Assembly (NCBI GenBank): GCA_029624675.1 | Contig: JARSSP010000003.1 | Coordinates: 117,282-176,510 of the forward strand | Direction: 5' to 3' | DNA from: Candidatus Contendibacter sp. | GTDB taxonomy: Bacteria > Pseudomonadota > Gammaproteobacteria > Competibacterales > Competibacteraceae | DNA length: 59,229 bases | In this document: piece after piece, positions 8,811-17,443 of the stretch | Position numbering within the stretch: the first letter of the stretch is position 1 | Layout of the letters: every line of letters starts with the position of its first letter | Translations under genes and position numbers: made by a program | Notes under the pieces: generated by a model | The model's database searches: none | Told to the model about the DNA's origin: nothing | Seen by the model: only the letters and a program-made list of their open reading frames with translations

Positions 8811-11435
8811 ATGACCGAGGAAACCAACGCGCTACCCACGGGCTACAATCTACACCGCTACCAGATCGAGGGTGTTCTGGGCGCCGGCGGTTTTGGCATC
8901 ACCTACAAGGCAATCCACGAAGCACTTGAGAACGAAGTCGCCATCAAGGAGTATTTCCCCGCCGAATGGGCCTATCGCGACCACAACGGCATCACGGTTC
9001 GCCCCAACGCCCAGGGCCAAATCCCGGCCCGGGACAGCGAACCGCCCTGCTACGAATGGGGTCTGCAACGCTTCCTGGACGAAGCCAAAATCCTGGTGCA
9101 GGTGAATCATCCCGGCGTGGTCCGGGTGCGGGATTACTTCACCGCCAACGGCACCGCCTACATCGTGATGGAATACGAAGAAGGCGAATCCCTCAGCGCC
9201 ACCTTGCAGCGGGGCGGCATCCTGCCCGAACCGGAACTGCGCCGCATCCTGAACGACGTGATGCCGGCCCTGGAAGCCGTCCATGCCCAAGGCTACCTAC
9301 ACCGGGACATCAAGCCCAGCAATCTCTACATTCGTGCTAGCAGCAGCCGGGTCATCCTGATCGACTTCGGCGCCGCCCGCCAAGCCCTAGGTCGGCGCAC
9401 GCGCAGCGTCACCAGCGTGGTCACCCCCGGCTATTCCCCCATTGAGCAGTACGTCACGGTCGGCGAGGACTATGGCCCCTGGACCGACATCTACGCCATG
9501 GGCGCGGTGTTGTATCGCTGCATCACCGGTACGCCGCCGATCGAGGCGCCTGGCCGGGTGCTTAAGGATCCGGTGCAACCCGCCGTCGAAGTCGGCGCTG
9601 GGTTGTACTCGCATGGCTTGCTGCGCGTGGTCGACCAGGCCATCGCCGTTCGGCCCGAGGAACGATTTCAAACCATGGCCGCGATGCGGGAAGCCCTGCA
9701 GGCCGCCGACCGGGTCGACAGCCGGGCGGATTTCTCCCAAGTCCCTCCTCTGGCCGCCGATCTGCTGGAGCAAGCGCCGGCGCCGTCCCCGCGCGTCACC
9801 TGGCCCGAAGGTGGCGATCGACGTCCTTCAGCGCCGCGTTCCAAGCCCATGGAATGGCCGGGTACTCCATCGCGTCCCTCCCAACGCCTCGCCGGAAAGC
9901 TTCCCACCGCCGGTGCGAGCCAACCTAGGCGGATGTCCGATGCCCGTGAACCGCACGACGCGATCCCGTCGCTCGGCCTCGCTTCGCGCCCGGCCCCACT
10001 GGTCGATGATGCCGATGGCGGCTCCTTGCCGCTTCTGGAAAACATCTGGGAGCATCTGGATGAGCTGACGCCTCCCCCGGCGGTACCCCCGGAAAAAGCC
10101 GTGCCTGGCGCCGAACCGACGCCCGCCATGGCCGAACCTTCGGAATCTCTGCTCAAGCGCTCGCCTCAATCAGCGCTGGAACATCTCAGGAAGGTTTCCA
10201 CCATCCGGCGGGATGGGACATTAAGCACCCGTTCCATGCTGACGACGCCCCAGCCGGCTCCTGTCACGACAACGGATCTTGAGATTTCGGATAGGCCGGC
10301 CATCGTCCAGTCGCCGCCTGTCCAGTGGATGCGTATCCTGGTCACGGTTTTCGTGGTCGCGGGGTTGTCGGGCGCCGGTCTGCTCGCCTACCAATACTAC
10401 GATACCTTGCGGGAGCAGCGCCGACAGGAAGCGGCGGCGCTACAGAAGCGCCAGCAGGAAGAGGAAGCAGCGCGTCGGATTCAGGAAGCCGCCCAAAACC
10501 GCGAAGTGGAAATCGCCCGCCATCTTGACCAGGTCCGTAACGCCATCACTCTCAAAAACTGGACACTGGCCGCCAATTCTTTGGCGCGGGCAGCGGCTAT
10601 CGACCCCGATCACCCAGCGCTGGCCACCGCCCGGGCCGAACTGGCCGCCGCCGAACGGCCCAACACCATCAAGACCCGGACCGAAAACACCATCGGTCTC
10701 GAACTGAACTGGATCGAGGGAGGTTGCTTCACCATGGGCAGTCCCCCCACCGAACGGGATCGCGGGCGCGATGAAACCCCTCACGAGGTTTGCGTCAAGG
10801 GCTTCTGGATGGGCAAGAACGAGATCAGCAACCGCCAATTCCGTCGCTTCCGCCCCGGCCACAACAGCGGCTCCTTTCAGGGACGCTCCCTGAACGACGA
10901 CGCCCAACCCGCCGTCAACCTAACCTGGGACGATGCGCGGGCCTTTGCCGAATGGCTGTCCTGGGAAGCGGGTTCCGGTCAGCGCTTCCGGTTGCCCACG
11001 GAAGCCGAATGGGAGTACGCCGCCCGGGCGGGCACGACGACCCGGTACTCCTGGGGCAACGACATCGACCCCCGCCAAGCCAACTTCTCCGACCGCAACG
11101 ATCCAACCGGCGCGTCGATCGGCAATCTGGACGATGGCCACGCGGTCACCGCGCCCGTCGGCAGCTATCTACCCAATGCCCTGGGTTTGAGCGACATGAT
11201 CGGCAATGTCTGGGAATGGACCTGCTCGGACTATAATCCAGCCTACAACAACGGCGATGAGCAGCGTTGTTCGACCTTGCGGTCCAACGAAGGGCAACGA
11301 GTTGTTCGAGGGGGCTCGTGGAATAACGGCGCTGGCGATCTGCGCGTGGCCAAGCGCCTGGCGCGCAAACCGGACTACCGCGATGCGATGACCGGGTTTC
11401 GCGTCATTCTGGAAGAGCCAGGCGCGATACCCTGA
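8811..11435 (+). CDS. Transmembrane Ser/Thr kinase fused to an FGE/SUMF1-like domain
   Basis: An 874-residue protein. The kinase domain (about 15-285) has GAGGFGITYKA, the catalytic Lys in VAIKEYFP, HRDIKPSNLYI (about 163-173) and IDFGAARQ (about 183-190), so it looks active. A Pro/Ser-rich linker leads to one membrane span (WMRILVTVFVVAGLSGAGLL, about 506-525) and a short charged coil. An FGE-sulfatase (SUMF1-like) domain (about 630-870) follows, with WIEGGCFTMGS, RFRLPTEAEWEYAARAG and VVRGGSWNNGAG. The catalytic Cys pair of true formylglycine enzymes is not visible in the last motif, so this domain probably binds rather than modifies. The start at 8811 has AAGGA upstream; longer readings overlap the phosphatase. 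Confidence 0.88.
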   Translation: MTEETNALPTGYNLHRYQIEGVLGAGGFGITYKAIHEALENEVAIKEYFPAEWAYRDHNGITVRPNAQGQIPARDSEPPCYEWGLQRFLDEAKILVQVNHPGVVRVRDYFTANGTAYIVMEYEEGESLSATLQRGGILPEPELRRILNDVMPALEAVHAQGYLHRDIKPSNLYIRASSSRVILIDFGAARQALGRRTRSVTSVVTPGYSPIEQYVTVGEDYGPWTDIYAMGAVLYRCITGTPPIEAPGRVLKDPVQPAVEVGAGLYSHGLLRVVDQAIAVRPEERFQTMAAMREALQAADRVDSRADFSQVPPLAADLLEQAPAPSPRVTWPEGGDRRPSAPRSKPMEWPGTPSRPSQRLAGKLPTAGASQPRRMSDAREPHDAIPSLGLASRPAPLVDDADGGSLPLLENIWEHLDELTPPPAVPPEKAVPGAEPTPAMAEPSESLLKRSPQSALEHLRKVSTIRRDGTLSTRSMLTTPQPAPVTTTDLEISDRPAIVQSPPVQWMRILVTVFVVAGLSGAGLLAYQYYDTLREQRRQEAAALQKRQQEEEAARRIQEAAQNREVEIARHLDQVRNAITLKNWTLAANSLARAAAIDPDHPALATARAELAAAERPNTIKTRTENTIGLELNWIEGGCFTMGSPPTERDRGRDETPHEVCVKGFWMGKNEISNRQFRRFRPGHNSGSFQGRSLNDDAQPAVNLTWDDARAFAEWLSWEAGSGQRFRLPTEAEWEYAARAGTTTRYSWGNDIDPRQANFSDRNDPTGASIGNLDDGHAVTAPVGSYLPNALGLSDMIGNVWEWTCSDYNPAYNNGDEQRCSTLRSNEGQRVVRGGSWNNGAGDLRVAKRLARKPDYRDAMTGFRVILEEPGAIP

Positions 11436-11456
11436 AGTCGGTGTTTCAATCCCCAG

Positions 11457-12191
11457 CTACGCGCCCAGATAGGCTTCCTTAACGCGGGGATCCCCCAGCA
11501 AGTCCCGACCGGCGCCGGACAGGATGATGCCGCCAGTCTCCAGGACATAGGCGCGGGACGCAATCCGCAAGGCCATGTTGGCGTTCTGTTCCACCAGCAG
11601 AATGGTGGTTCCGGACCGGTTGATGTCCTCGATCACCCGGAAGATGTCCTGCACCAACCGCGGCGACAGGCCCATCGACGGTTCGTCCAGCAGCAGCAAT
11701 CGACCCCGGCTCATCAACGCCCGCCCCACCGCCAGCATCTGCTGCTCGCCGCCGGACAGGGTCCCGCCTGGCTGGCGCTGACGCTCTTTGAGCCGCGGAA
11801 AGATCGAGAAGACCCGATCGTAGTCGGCCGCGATCTCGCCCTGATCCGCCCGTTGCCAGGTGGCCAGCCGCAGGTTCTCCAGCACCGTCAGATTGCCGAA
11901 GATGCCCCGGCCTTCCGGCACATGGGCGATGCCCGACCCGACAATTCGGTGCGCCGGCACTCGTTTAAGGTTCCGGCCCTCAAACACCACGGTGCCGCCG
12001 TAGGGTATCAGACCCGAAATCGCCCGCAGGATCGAAGTTTTGCCCGCGCCATTGGCGCCGATCAGGGTGACGATCTCGCCCTTCAACACGGTGAAGGAAA
12101 CGCCATGCAGCGCCCGGATGCCGTCGTAATGGACCTCCAGGTCGCGCGCTTCCAGTTGAATGTCCTCGAATCCTCTCGTTCCGTCGCTCAT
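11457..12191 (-). CDS. livF: Branched-chain amino acid ABC transporter ATP-binding protein LivF
   Basis: A 244-residue ABC ATPase with Walker A IGANGAGKT, signature LSGGEQQM and Walker B LLLDEPSMGLSP. It powers import together with LivG. The ATG at 12191 overlaps the livG stop in an ATGA (four shared bases), which fixes the start and implies translational coupling. The C-terminus PRVKEAYLGA is typical of LivF. It is the last gene of the five-gene operon. Confidence 0.93.
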   Translation of the reverse strand: MSDGTRGFEDIQLEARDLEVHYDGIRALHGVSFTVLKGEIVTLIGANGAGKTSILRAISGLIPYGGTVVFEGRNLKRVPAHRIVGSGIAHVPEGRGIFGNLTVLENLRLATWQRADQGEIAADYDRVFSIFPRLKERQRQPGGTLSGGEQQMLAVGRALMSRGRLLLLDEPSMGLSPRLVQDIFRVIEDINRSGTTILLVEQNANMALRIASRAYVLETGGIILSGAGRDLLGDPRVKEAYLGA

Positions 12192-12958
12192 CCAACCGGC
12201 TCCTCGCCCAAATAGGCCTCCAATACCTTGGGATCGTTCTGGATCGCCTCCGGCGGTCCCTCGGCCAGGGTTTCGCCGAAATCTAGCACCTTGATCCGCT
12301 CGCAAATGCCCATCACCAGTTTCATCTGGTGCTCGATCAGCAGGATGGTGAGTTGAAACTCCCGGCGAATCCACTGAATGAATTCCATCAGTTGATCGAT
12401 CTCGTTGGGATTCATTCCCGCCGCTGGTTCATCCAGCAACAACAGTTCCGGGCCGATAGCCAGCGCCCGGGCAATCTCCAATCGCCGTTGCGAGCCGTAG
12501 GGTAGATTCTTGGCGATCTCGCCGGCCAGATGCTCCAGCTTGAAAATGCTGAGTAGCCGCCGGGAGTTCTCGATGATGCGCTGCTCTTCTTGACGGTAGC
12601 GGCCCAAGTGCAACAGCGCCTCCAGCGGACTGTAGCGAACCTGGGCGTAGTGGGCGATGCGCACATTGTCCAGCACCGACAAATCCCGGAACAGCCGGAT
12701 GTTCTGAAAGGTGCGGCCAACCCGCAGCGCGGTGATCTGGTGCGGGGTCTTGCCCACCAGTTCGGTGTCCCGAAGCCGGATGCTGCCCTCGCTGGCCCGA
12801 TAGACGCCGGTGATGAGGTTGAACACCGTGGTCTTACCCGCCCCGTTGGGACCGATGATCCCCACCAGTTCGCCGGGTTGAAGGTCCAGATTAAAATCAG
12901 AGACCGCGCAGAGGCCACCGAAGTAGTGCCTGACCCTAGTGGCCGTGAGCAACGCCAT
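12188..12958 (-). CDS. livG: Branched-chain amino acid ABC transporter ATP-binding protein LivG
   Basis: A 256-residue ABC ATPase: Walker A IGPNGAGKTTVFNL, a degenerate signature (PYGSQRRLEIARAL) typical of LivG, and Walker B LLLLDEPAAGMNP. It forms the heterodimeric motor with LivF beneath LivH and LivM. Its start overlaps the end of livM by 23 bases, and its stop overlaps livF by 4. Confidence 0.93.
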   Translation of the reverse strand: MALLTATRVRHYFGGLCAVSDFNLDLQPGELVGIIGPNGAGKTTVFNLITGVYRASEGSIRLRDTELVGKTPHQITALRVGRTFQNIRLFRDLSVLDNVRIAHYAQVRYSPLEALLHLGRYRQEEQRIIENSRRLLSIFKLEHLAGEIAKNLPYGSQRRLEIARALAIGPELLLLDEPAAGMNPNEIDQLMEFIQWIRREFQLTILLIEHQMKLVMGICERIKVLDFGETLAEGPPEAIQNDPKVLEAYLGEEPVG

Positions 12959-14039
12959 GGTTTCCTCCGTGCGCGGGTTGGCGATGGTGAGCCTCCAGAT
13001 CCCGCTTGGGGATGAACCACCGGAATTCTCGCAGGCCCATGATTCCGCGTGGCCAGTACAACATCACCAGCACCAACAGCAATGGCATGATCACCATCCG
13101 CCAGACGCCCAGATGACGGATGAAATACTCGTTGAGCGGATCGAACACCACCGCTGGCAACCAGGCCAGCATCGCCGCCACGGTGGATGGCCGCAGCAAC
13201 TCCAGCAGCACGGTGTACACCGTCGCGCCCAGAATCGAGCCACCGATGGATGCGATGCCGCCCAGGTAGACCATGATCAGCACATCGGTGGTCTTGATGA
13301 TATCGAACACCCGGGGACTGATGAACTGCAACAGATGGGCGAACAACGCTCCGGCGATGCCGGCGAAAAAGGACGACACCATGAACGCCAGGAATTTCAC
13401 CCGGCGGGTGTTGACGCTCATCAAGTCGCTGGCGATCTCGTCCTCGCGGATGGACAGCACGCCACGCCCGTACTTGGAATAGACGAAGTTGCGCACTACC
13501 CAGATCGAGAACACAGTCCAGAAAAACACCCAGGGTAGCGTGGTCAATTTTTTGATGCCGGGAATACCACGCGGGCCGCCAATAGTGTCGATGTTCTCGA
13601 TCACCGACTTGACGATCATCAGGAACGCCAAGGTGATGATGGCCAGATAATCGCCGCGCACCTTGAACGACGGCACCGCCACGATCAGCCCCAGCACCGC
13701 CGCCATCAGCCCGCCAGCCAGCACCGCCAGTGGAAACAGCCCTGGATACGCGGCCACTGGCAGCACTTTTTGCGTCAGCAGGGCGGCGGTGTAGGCTCCC
13801 ACCGCCATGAAACCGGCGTGGGCCAGGGAAAACTCACCCATGTAACCGTTCACCAAGTTCAGGCTGACGGTCAGAATGATGTTGATCCCGACGTACATCA
13901 TTACCAGTTGAACATATTTGTTCAGCAGATTGTATTCCGGGATGGCGAAGGCCAGTCCGAAACCGACCAATAGCAGCGCTGGCAGCAACCAGCGTTGCGC
14001 CATGATCCACTCCCAGATCATCCTTCGCGGCGTGTTCAT
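12936..14039 (-). CDS. livM: Branched-chain amino acid ABC transporter permease LivM
   Basis: A 367-residue integral membrane protein with many hydrophobic helices and the family segments LVNGYMGEFSLAHAGFMAVG and AITLAFL. The motif IRGPRGIPG-like stretch (TIGGPRGIPGI) is typical of LivM. With LivH it forms the translocation path. The ATG at 14039 overlaps the livH stop by four bases. Confidence 0.93.
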   Translation of the reverse strand: MNTPRRMIWEWIMAQRWLLPALLLVGFGLAFAIPEYNLLNKYVQLVMMYVGINIILTVSLNLVNGYMGEFSLAHAGFMAVGAYTAALLTQKVLPVAAYPGLFPLAVLAGGLMAAVLGLIVAVPSFKVRGDYLAIITLAFLMIVKSVIENIDTIGGPRGIPGIKKLTTLPWVFFWTVFSIWVVRNFVYSKYGRGVLSIREDEIASDLMSVNTRRVKFLAFMVSSFFAGIAGALFAHLLQFISPRVFDIIKTTDVLIMVYLGGIASIGGSILGATVYTVLLELLRPSTVAAMLAWLPAVVFDPLNEYFIRHLGVWRMVIMPLLLVLVMLYWPRGIMGLREFRWFIPKRDLEAHHRQPAHGGNHGVAHGH

Positions 14040-14944
14040 ACTTTTTGCGTCCTTGGCTTACCCAAGATGCCGTAGGGCCGTACCAGGATCAACAGCATCA
14101 GCAAGGTGAAGGCGACGAAATCCCGGTAGGTGGAGGGAAAGAAAGCCGTGACCATGATCTCCACCCCACCCAGAATGAAGGCGCCGATCATCGCCCCCCG
14201 GATGTTGCCGATCCCGCCCACCACGGCGGAAATGAACGCCTTCCAGCCCACCATGATGCCCATGTAGGGGTCGATGACCGGATAGGCAAGCGCATACATG
14301 GTGCCCGCCGCCCCCGCCAGCCCCGCGCCGATGGCGAAGGTGATCGAAATGATGAGATCCAGCGGCACCCCCATCAGCGGCACGAAAGTTTTGTCCCAGG
14401 AAATGGCCCTCATCGCCATGCCCACCGGGGTACGGTGGACGACGTAATCCAGCACGAACATCAGTCCCAGCGACAGCAGGATGATGATGACTTGCAGGGA
14501 AGACAAAGAGACGCCGCCCAAATCCCAGGTGATGTTTTCCAGCAACGCGGGAATGTTCTTGGGATAGGGCGCCAGCGCCAGGGTGAAGTTTTCCAAAAAA
14601 ATACCCACGCCCAGGGCGGTGATGATGGCCGACACCCGGGGGGCATGACGCAAGGGCTTATACGCCAGGCGTTCGATCGCCACTCCCAGGAGCGCGGCGC
14701 CCAGCATGGTCAGCAGCAGAGTGGGCGCGAAGGGCAGGCCCAGGTACACGGCGGCCAGGAAACAGAAAAAGGCGCCGATCATGAACACGTCGCCATGCGC
14801 GAAATTGATCATGGTCAGGATGCCATAGACCATGGTGTAGCCCAAGGCGATGAGGGCGTAGATGCTGCCCAGTTGCAAGGCGTTCAGGGTCTGTTGCAGC
14901 CAGTAGACGATGCCTTCGCTCAAGATCGTGACTCGCGGTACCAC
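14036..14944 (-). CDS. livH: Branched-chain amino acid ABC transporter permease LivH
   Basis: A 302-residue polytopic permease; GSIYALIALGYTMVYGIL and INFAHGDVFMIGAF near the N-terminus are diagnostic of LivH. The start is uncertain. A GTG at 14944 gives the longest frame but has no clear ribosome site, and TTG or GTG codons slightly downstream are possible. A strong hairpin lies just upstream, between livK and this gene. Confidence 0.9.
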   Translation of the reverse strand: MVPRVTILSEGIVYWLQQTLNALQLGSIYALIALGYTMVYGILTMINFAHGDVFMIGAFFCFLAAVYLGLPFAPTLLLTMLGAALLGVAIERLAYKPLRHAPRVSAIITALGVGIFLENFTLALAPYPKNIPALLENITWDLGGVSLSSLQVIIILLSLGLMFVLDYVVHRTPVGMAMRAISWDKTFVPLMGVPLDLIISITFAIGAGLAGAAGTMYALAYPVIDPYMGIMVGWKAFISAVVGGIGNIRGAMIGAFILGGVEIMVTAFFPSTYRDFVAFTLLMLLILVRPYGILGKPRTQKV

Positions 14945-14955
14945 AGTTCAAGAAG

Positions 14956-14980
14956 AAGGGCGGTCCGCCGGACCGCCCTT
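14956..14980 (-). terminator. Hairpin between livK and livH (attenuator or partial terminator)
   Basis: A perfect 11-base stem, AAGGGCGGTCC with its complement, closes a 3-base loop. On the transcribed strand it is followed by a CTTCTTCTTG stretch that is T-rich but not a run. It lies between the livK stop (15013) and the livH start (14944). Such hairpins are known to let the binding protein be made in excess over the membrane components. Confidence 0.65.
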
Positions 14981-15012
14981 GCGTTACGTCAAACCCTCAT
15001 TTTCAGTCGATT

Positions 15013-16170
15013 TCAAGGATTGGCGTTGGTGTAATAGGTGAACTTGCCGTCCTTGATTTGCAGGATCACGGCACTCTTGATCGGATCGCGCGAATCGGCC
15101 TGGAACTTCATGTCGCCGGTGACGCCCTTGTAACTCGGCAGGGTGGACAGGGCAGCGCGAATCGCCTCGCGGTCGGCCTTGCCAGCGCTTTGGATCGAGT
15201 CGAACAACAAACCGAAGGCGTCATAGGTCAGCGCGGCCACGTCGTCCGGTTTCGTTCCGTAAGCCTTCTCGTAGTCGGCGATGAATTTCTTGGCGACCGG
15301 CGCGGCATTGTCGGCGGCGTAGTGGGTGCTGAAGTAGTAGCCGTTCAGGTCGGCGCCACCCAGGGTGAGCAGTTCGTTGCTGCCCCAGGAGTCGCTACCG
15401 ATGAAGGGCGCGGTGATGCCCAGCCGCTTGGCCTGCTGGACTTGCAGCGGCACTTCGCTGTAGTAGTTGGGCAAAAAGATCACGTCGGGCTTGGCGTCCT
15501 TGATCTTGGTCAATTGCGCCGAAAAATCCTTGTCGTTGGTGGTGTAGGTTTCGAAGGCGACGATCTTGCCACCCAACTTTTCATAGTTGGCCTTGAACAC
15601 CTCGGCGATGCCCTTGTTATAGTCGGACGCCACGTCGTAGAGCACCGCGGCCTTCTTGGCCTTCAGGTTCTCCAACGCGAACTTGGCCAGCACCCCACCC
15701 TGGAAAGGATCGATGAAGCAGGCCCGGAACACGTATTTCTTGGGCTTGTTGGTCGTCGCGTCGAGCGTGGTCTTGGGATTGGTGGACCAGGGTGTGATCA
15801 ACACCGTCTGGGAGCTTTCGGCGATTTCCGAGGCGGGGATGGCGTAGCGGCTGGCGTTGGGACCAACGATAGCGAGCACCTCGTCCTGGGTGATCAGCTT
15901 CTGGGCGGCGGCGGCGGACTGATCAGCCTTGCCGGCGTTATCCTCCACCACCAGTTCCACCTTCATTTTTTCCTTGCCGACCTTCAAGCCACCGGCGGCG
16001 TTGACCTCCTTGACCGCCATTTCGGCGGCGTTCCGGCAGGAAGCTCCCACAGCCGGCATGTCGCCGGTTAGTTCGGCGATGACGCCCAGCTTGATGGTCC
16101 CAGCGCCCCAGGCGGTGACGCCTAGAGAAACCAATACCGAAAACAGCAACAGGGACAATGCTTTTCTCAT
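15013..16170 (-). CDS. livK: Branched-chain amino acid ABC transporter substrate-binding protein LivK
   Basis: A 385-residue periplasmic binding protein (type 1 fold). The signal peptide MRKALSLLLFSVLVSLGVTA ends near WGAG. The mature part begins IKLGVIAELTGDMPAVGASC, the usual Leu/Ile/Val-binding start, and contains VGPNASRYAIPASEIAE. Substrate could be branched-chain amino acids or related amides; this cannot be decided from sequence. The ATG at 16170 is preceded by GAGAGGA and sits exactly at the signal peptide. It is the first gene of the operon. Confidence 0.92.
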   Translation of the reverse strand: MRKALSLLLFSVLVSLGVTAWGAGTIKLGVIAELTGDMPAVGASCRNAAEMAVKEVNAAGGLKVGKEKMKVELVVEDNAGKADQSAAAAQKLITQDEVLAIVGPNASRYAIPASEIAESSQTVLITPWSTNPKTTLDATTNKPKKYVFRACFIDPFQGGVLAKFALENLKAKKAAVLYDVASDYNKGIAEVFKANYEKLGGKIVAFETYTTNDKDFSAQLTKIKDAKPDVIFLPNYYSEVPLQVQQAKRLGITAPFIGSDSWGSNELLTLGGADLNGYYFSTHYAADNAAPVAKKFIADYEKAYGTKPDDVAALTYDAFGLLFDSIQSAGKADREAIRAALSTLPSYKGVTGDMKFQADSRDPIKSAVILQIKDGKFTYYTNANP

Positions 16171-16283
16171 TCGATTTTCCTCTCTTGAATTAAGGGGTTG
16201 ATGCCCGGATAGCGGCTTGTCCCGACGGTGGGGGCACAGCGACCTGCCCAAGACCCCGACGCCAATCCCGTCCGCCCAACAGG

Positions 16284-16289
16284 ATTATA
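16284..16289 (-). promoter_or_regulatory. Candidate -10 box for the liv operon
   Basis: TATAAT on the minus strand, 114 bases before the livK start. No good -35 match is found at normal spacing. Confidence 0.4.
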
Positions 16290-16313
16290 GCGTCGCCGCC
16301 TTCCTTTGCGCGC

Positions 16314-17351
16314 CTACAGCAAACCCTTCGCCTCCCACTTCGGCGCGATGATCTGGTCGGAACGCCTTTGGCAAACCACCTCCAACTCCTTGAGAAGGGT
16401 TTCCATGCCGATCAACTTGTCCACGATGTCGCGGATGTCGCGCAAGGTCAGCAGCACGTCCATGTCCATTTCCAGATACTTTTCCCGTTCTTTCCGTTCC
16501 GCCCGCTCGATGGCCGCCTGAATGCTCTCCGACAGATCCACCTCGGTGCCCAGCAGGCGGACGAACACCCGCAGTTTTTGCCACTGCTGGGCCACCCAGC
16601 GGCTGTACAGGTACAACAGTTCGTAACCGTCCTCGACCGAATAGGCCTTGTAGCGGAACTTGAGCTTGAGATCGTCGAAGCTGCTGTGCCGGAGCACCCG
16701 GCCTTCCTTCCACTCATCCACCGTTTGCTTGAATTCGATCGGCAACAAATCCACCCCGGCTTCAATCCGGTTCTTGATATATTCCAACTCCTGGATTTCC
16801 TTCGTCACCGCTTCAGCCTGCAAGCGTACCTGCTGGTGGATAACCTCGGCGCGGGTATAGACTTTCCGTGGTGGCCCTTTGCCGCCGGGCGGCGGTGGAG
16901 CAGCCAGTCGGCTGCCCTTCCGCTCCGCCTCGACCCATTCGGTGATAGCCTCCTCGACGGCGCGCAACCGGGTCTCGGCCTCCTCGGCTTCCCGCCGCTC
17001 TATCGCCGCCTGCCTCAGTTGCACTCGTTCAGCCTCGGCCTGTTCCGCCGCCGCCCATTCGGCGATGGCCTGCTCGACCACCGCCTTGTCCTGAGCCGCG
17101 CGTTCCAGCGCCGCTTGTTCCAGCATCGCGCGCCTGGCCGCCAGTCGCTCGGCCGCCAGTTGTTTGAGCGTGGCCCGCTCCGCCGCCGCCTTTTCCGCCG
17201 CCGCCTTTTCCGCCGCCTGTTGGGCCGCCAGCGCCGCTTCCGCGATCAGCCTTTCTCGCCGCTGGACATGACGCAGGATAAGCCAGCCGGCCAGCGCCAA
17301 CAGCGCCAACGCCCCCACCGTGACCACCACGCTCATCTGCCAATAACTCAT
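16314..17351 (-). CDS. Membrane-anchored Ala/Glu-rich coiled-coil protein
   Basis: A 345-residue protein. One N-terminal membrane span (VVVTVGALALLALAGWLIL, about 8-26) is followed by a long Ala/Glu/Arg-rich coiled coil (about 30-150) with many AAEKAAAEKAA-type units. The C-terminal half (about 165-345) is more globular and charged, with repeated Trp, Tyr and Leu, and no known enzyme motif. It may be a scaffold or cell-envelope protein; no function is claimed. It ends 143 bases upstream of livK on the same strand. Confidence 0.7.
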   Translation of the reverse strand: MSYWQMSVVVTVGALALLALAGWLILRHVQRRERLIAEAALAAQQAAEKAAAEKAAAERATLKQLAAERLAARRAMLEQAALERAAQDKAVVEQAIAEWAAAEQAEAERVQLRQAAIERREAEEAETRLRAVEEAITEWVEAERKGSRLAAPPPPGGKGPPRKVYTRAEVIHQQVRLQAEAVTKEIQELEYIKNRIEAGVDLLPIEFKQTVDEWKEGRVLRHSSFDDLKLKFRYKAYSVEDGYELLYLYSRWVAQQWQKLRVFVRLLGTEVDLSESIQAAIERAERKEREKYLEMDMDVLLTLRDIRDIVDKLIGMETLLKELEVVCQRRSDQIIAPKWEAKGLL

Positions 17352-17443
17352 AATCCTCTTCTTCCAAAACCGTCAAGTACCCGAAGTCGTATCGAATCAC
17401 CCAGTCTCAGGCCGGTCTGGCACTCCAAAACCGGCTGAAAGCA

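Noticed and set aside
10700..11430. Kinase C-terminal domain as an active formylglycine-generating enzyme
   Set aside because: The catalytic Cys pair expected in the GGSW region is not seen, so only a FGE-like fold is claimed.
11457..12374. Longer livF frame starting inside livG
   Set aside because: The start at 12191 has the ATGA coupling and family N-terminus; the extension is livG in another frame.
14000..15034. Long plus-strand open frames opposite the liv genes and elsewhere
   Set aside because: High-GC coding sequence produces long antisense frames; none has a ribosome site or family features.
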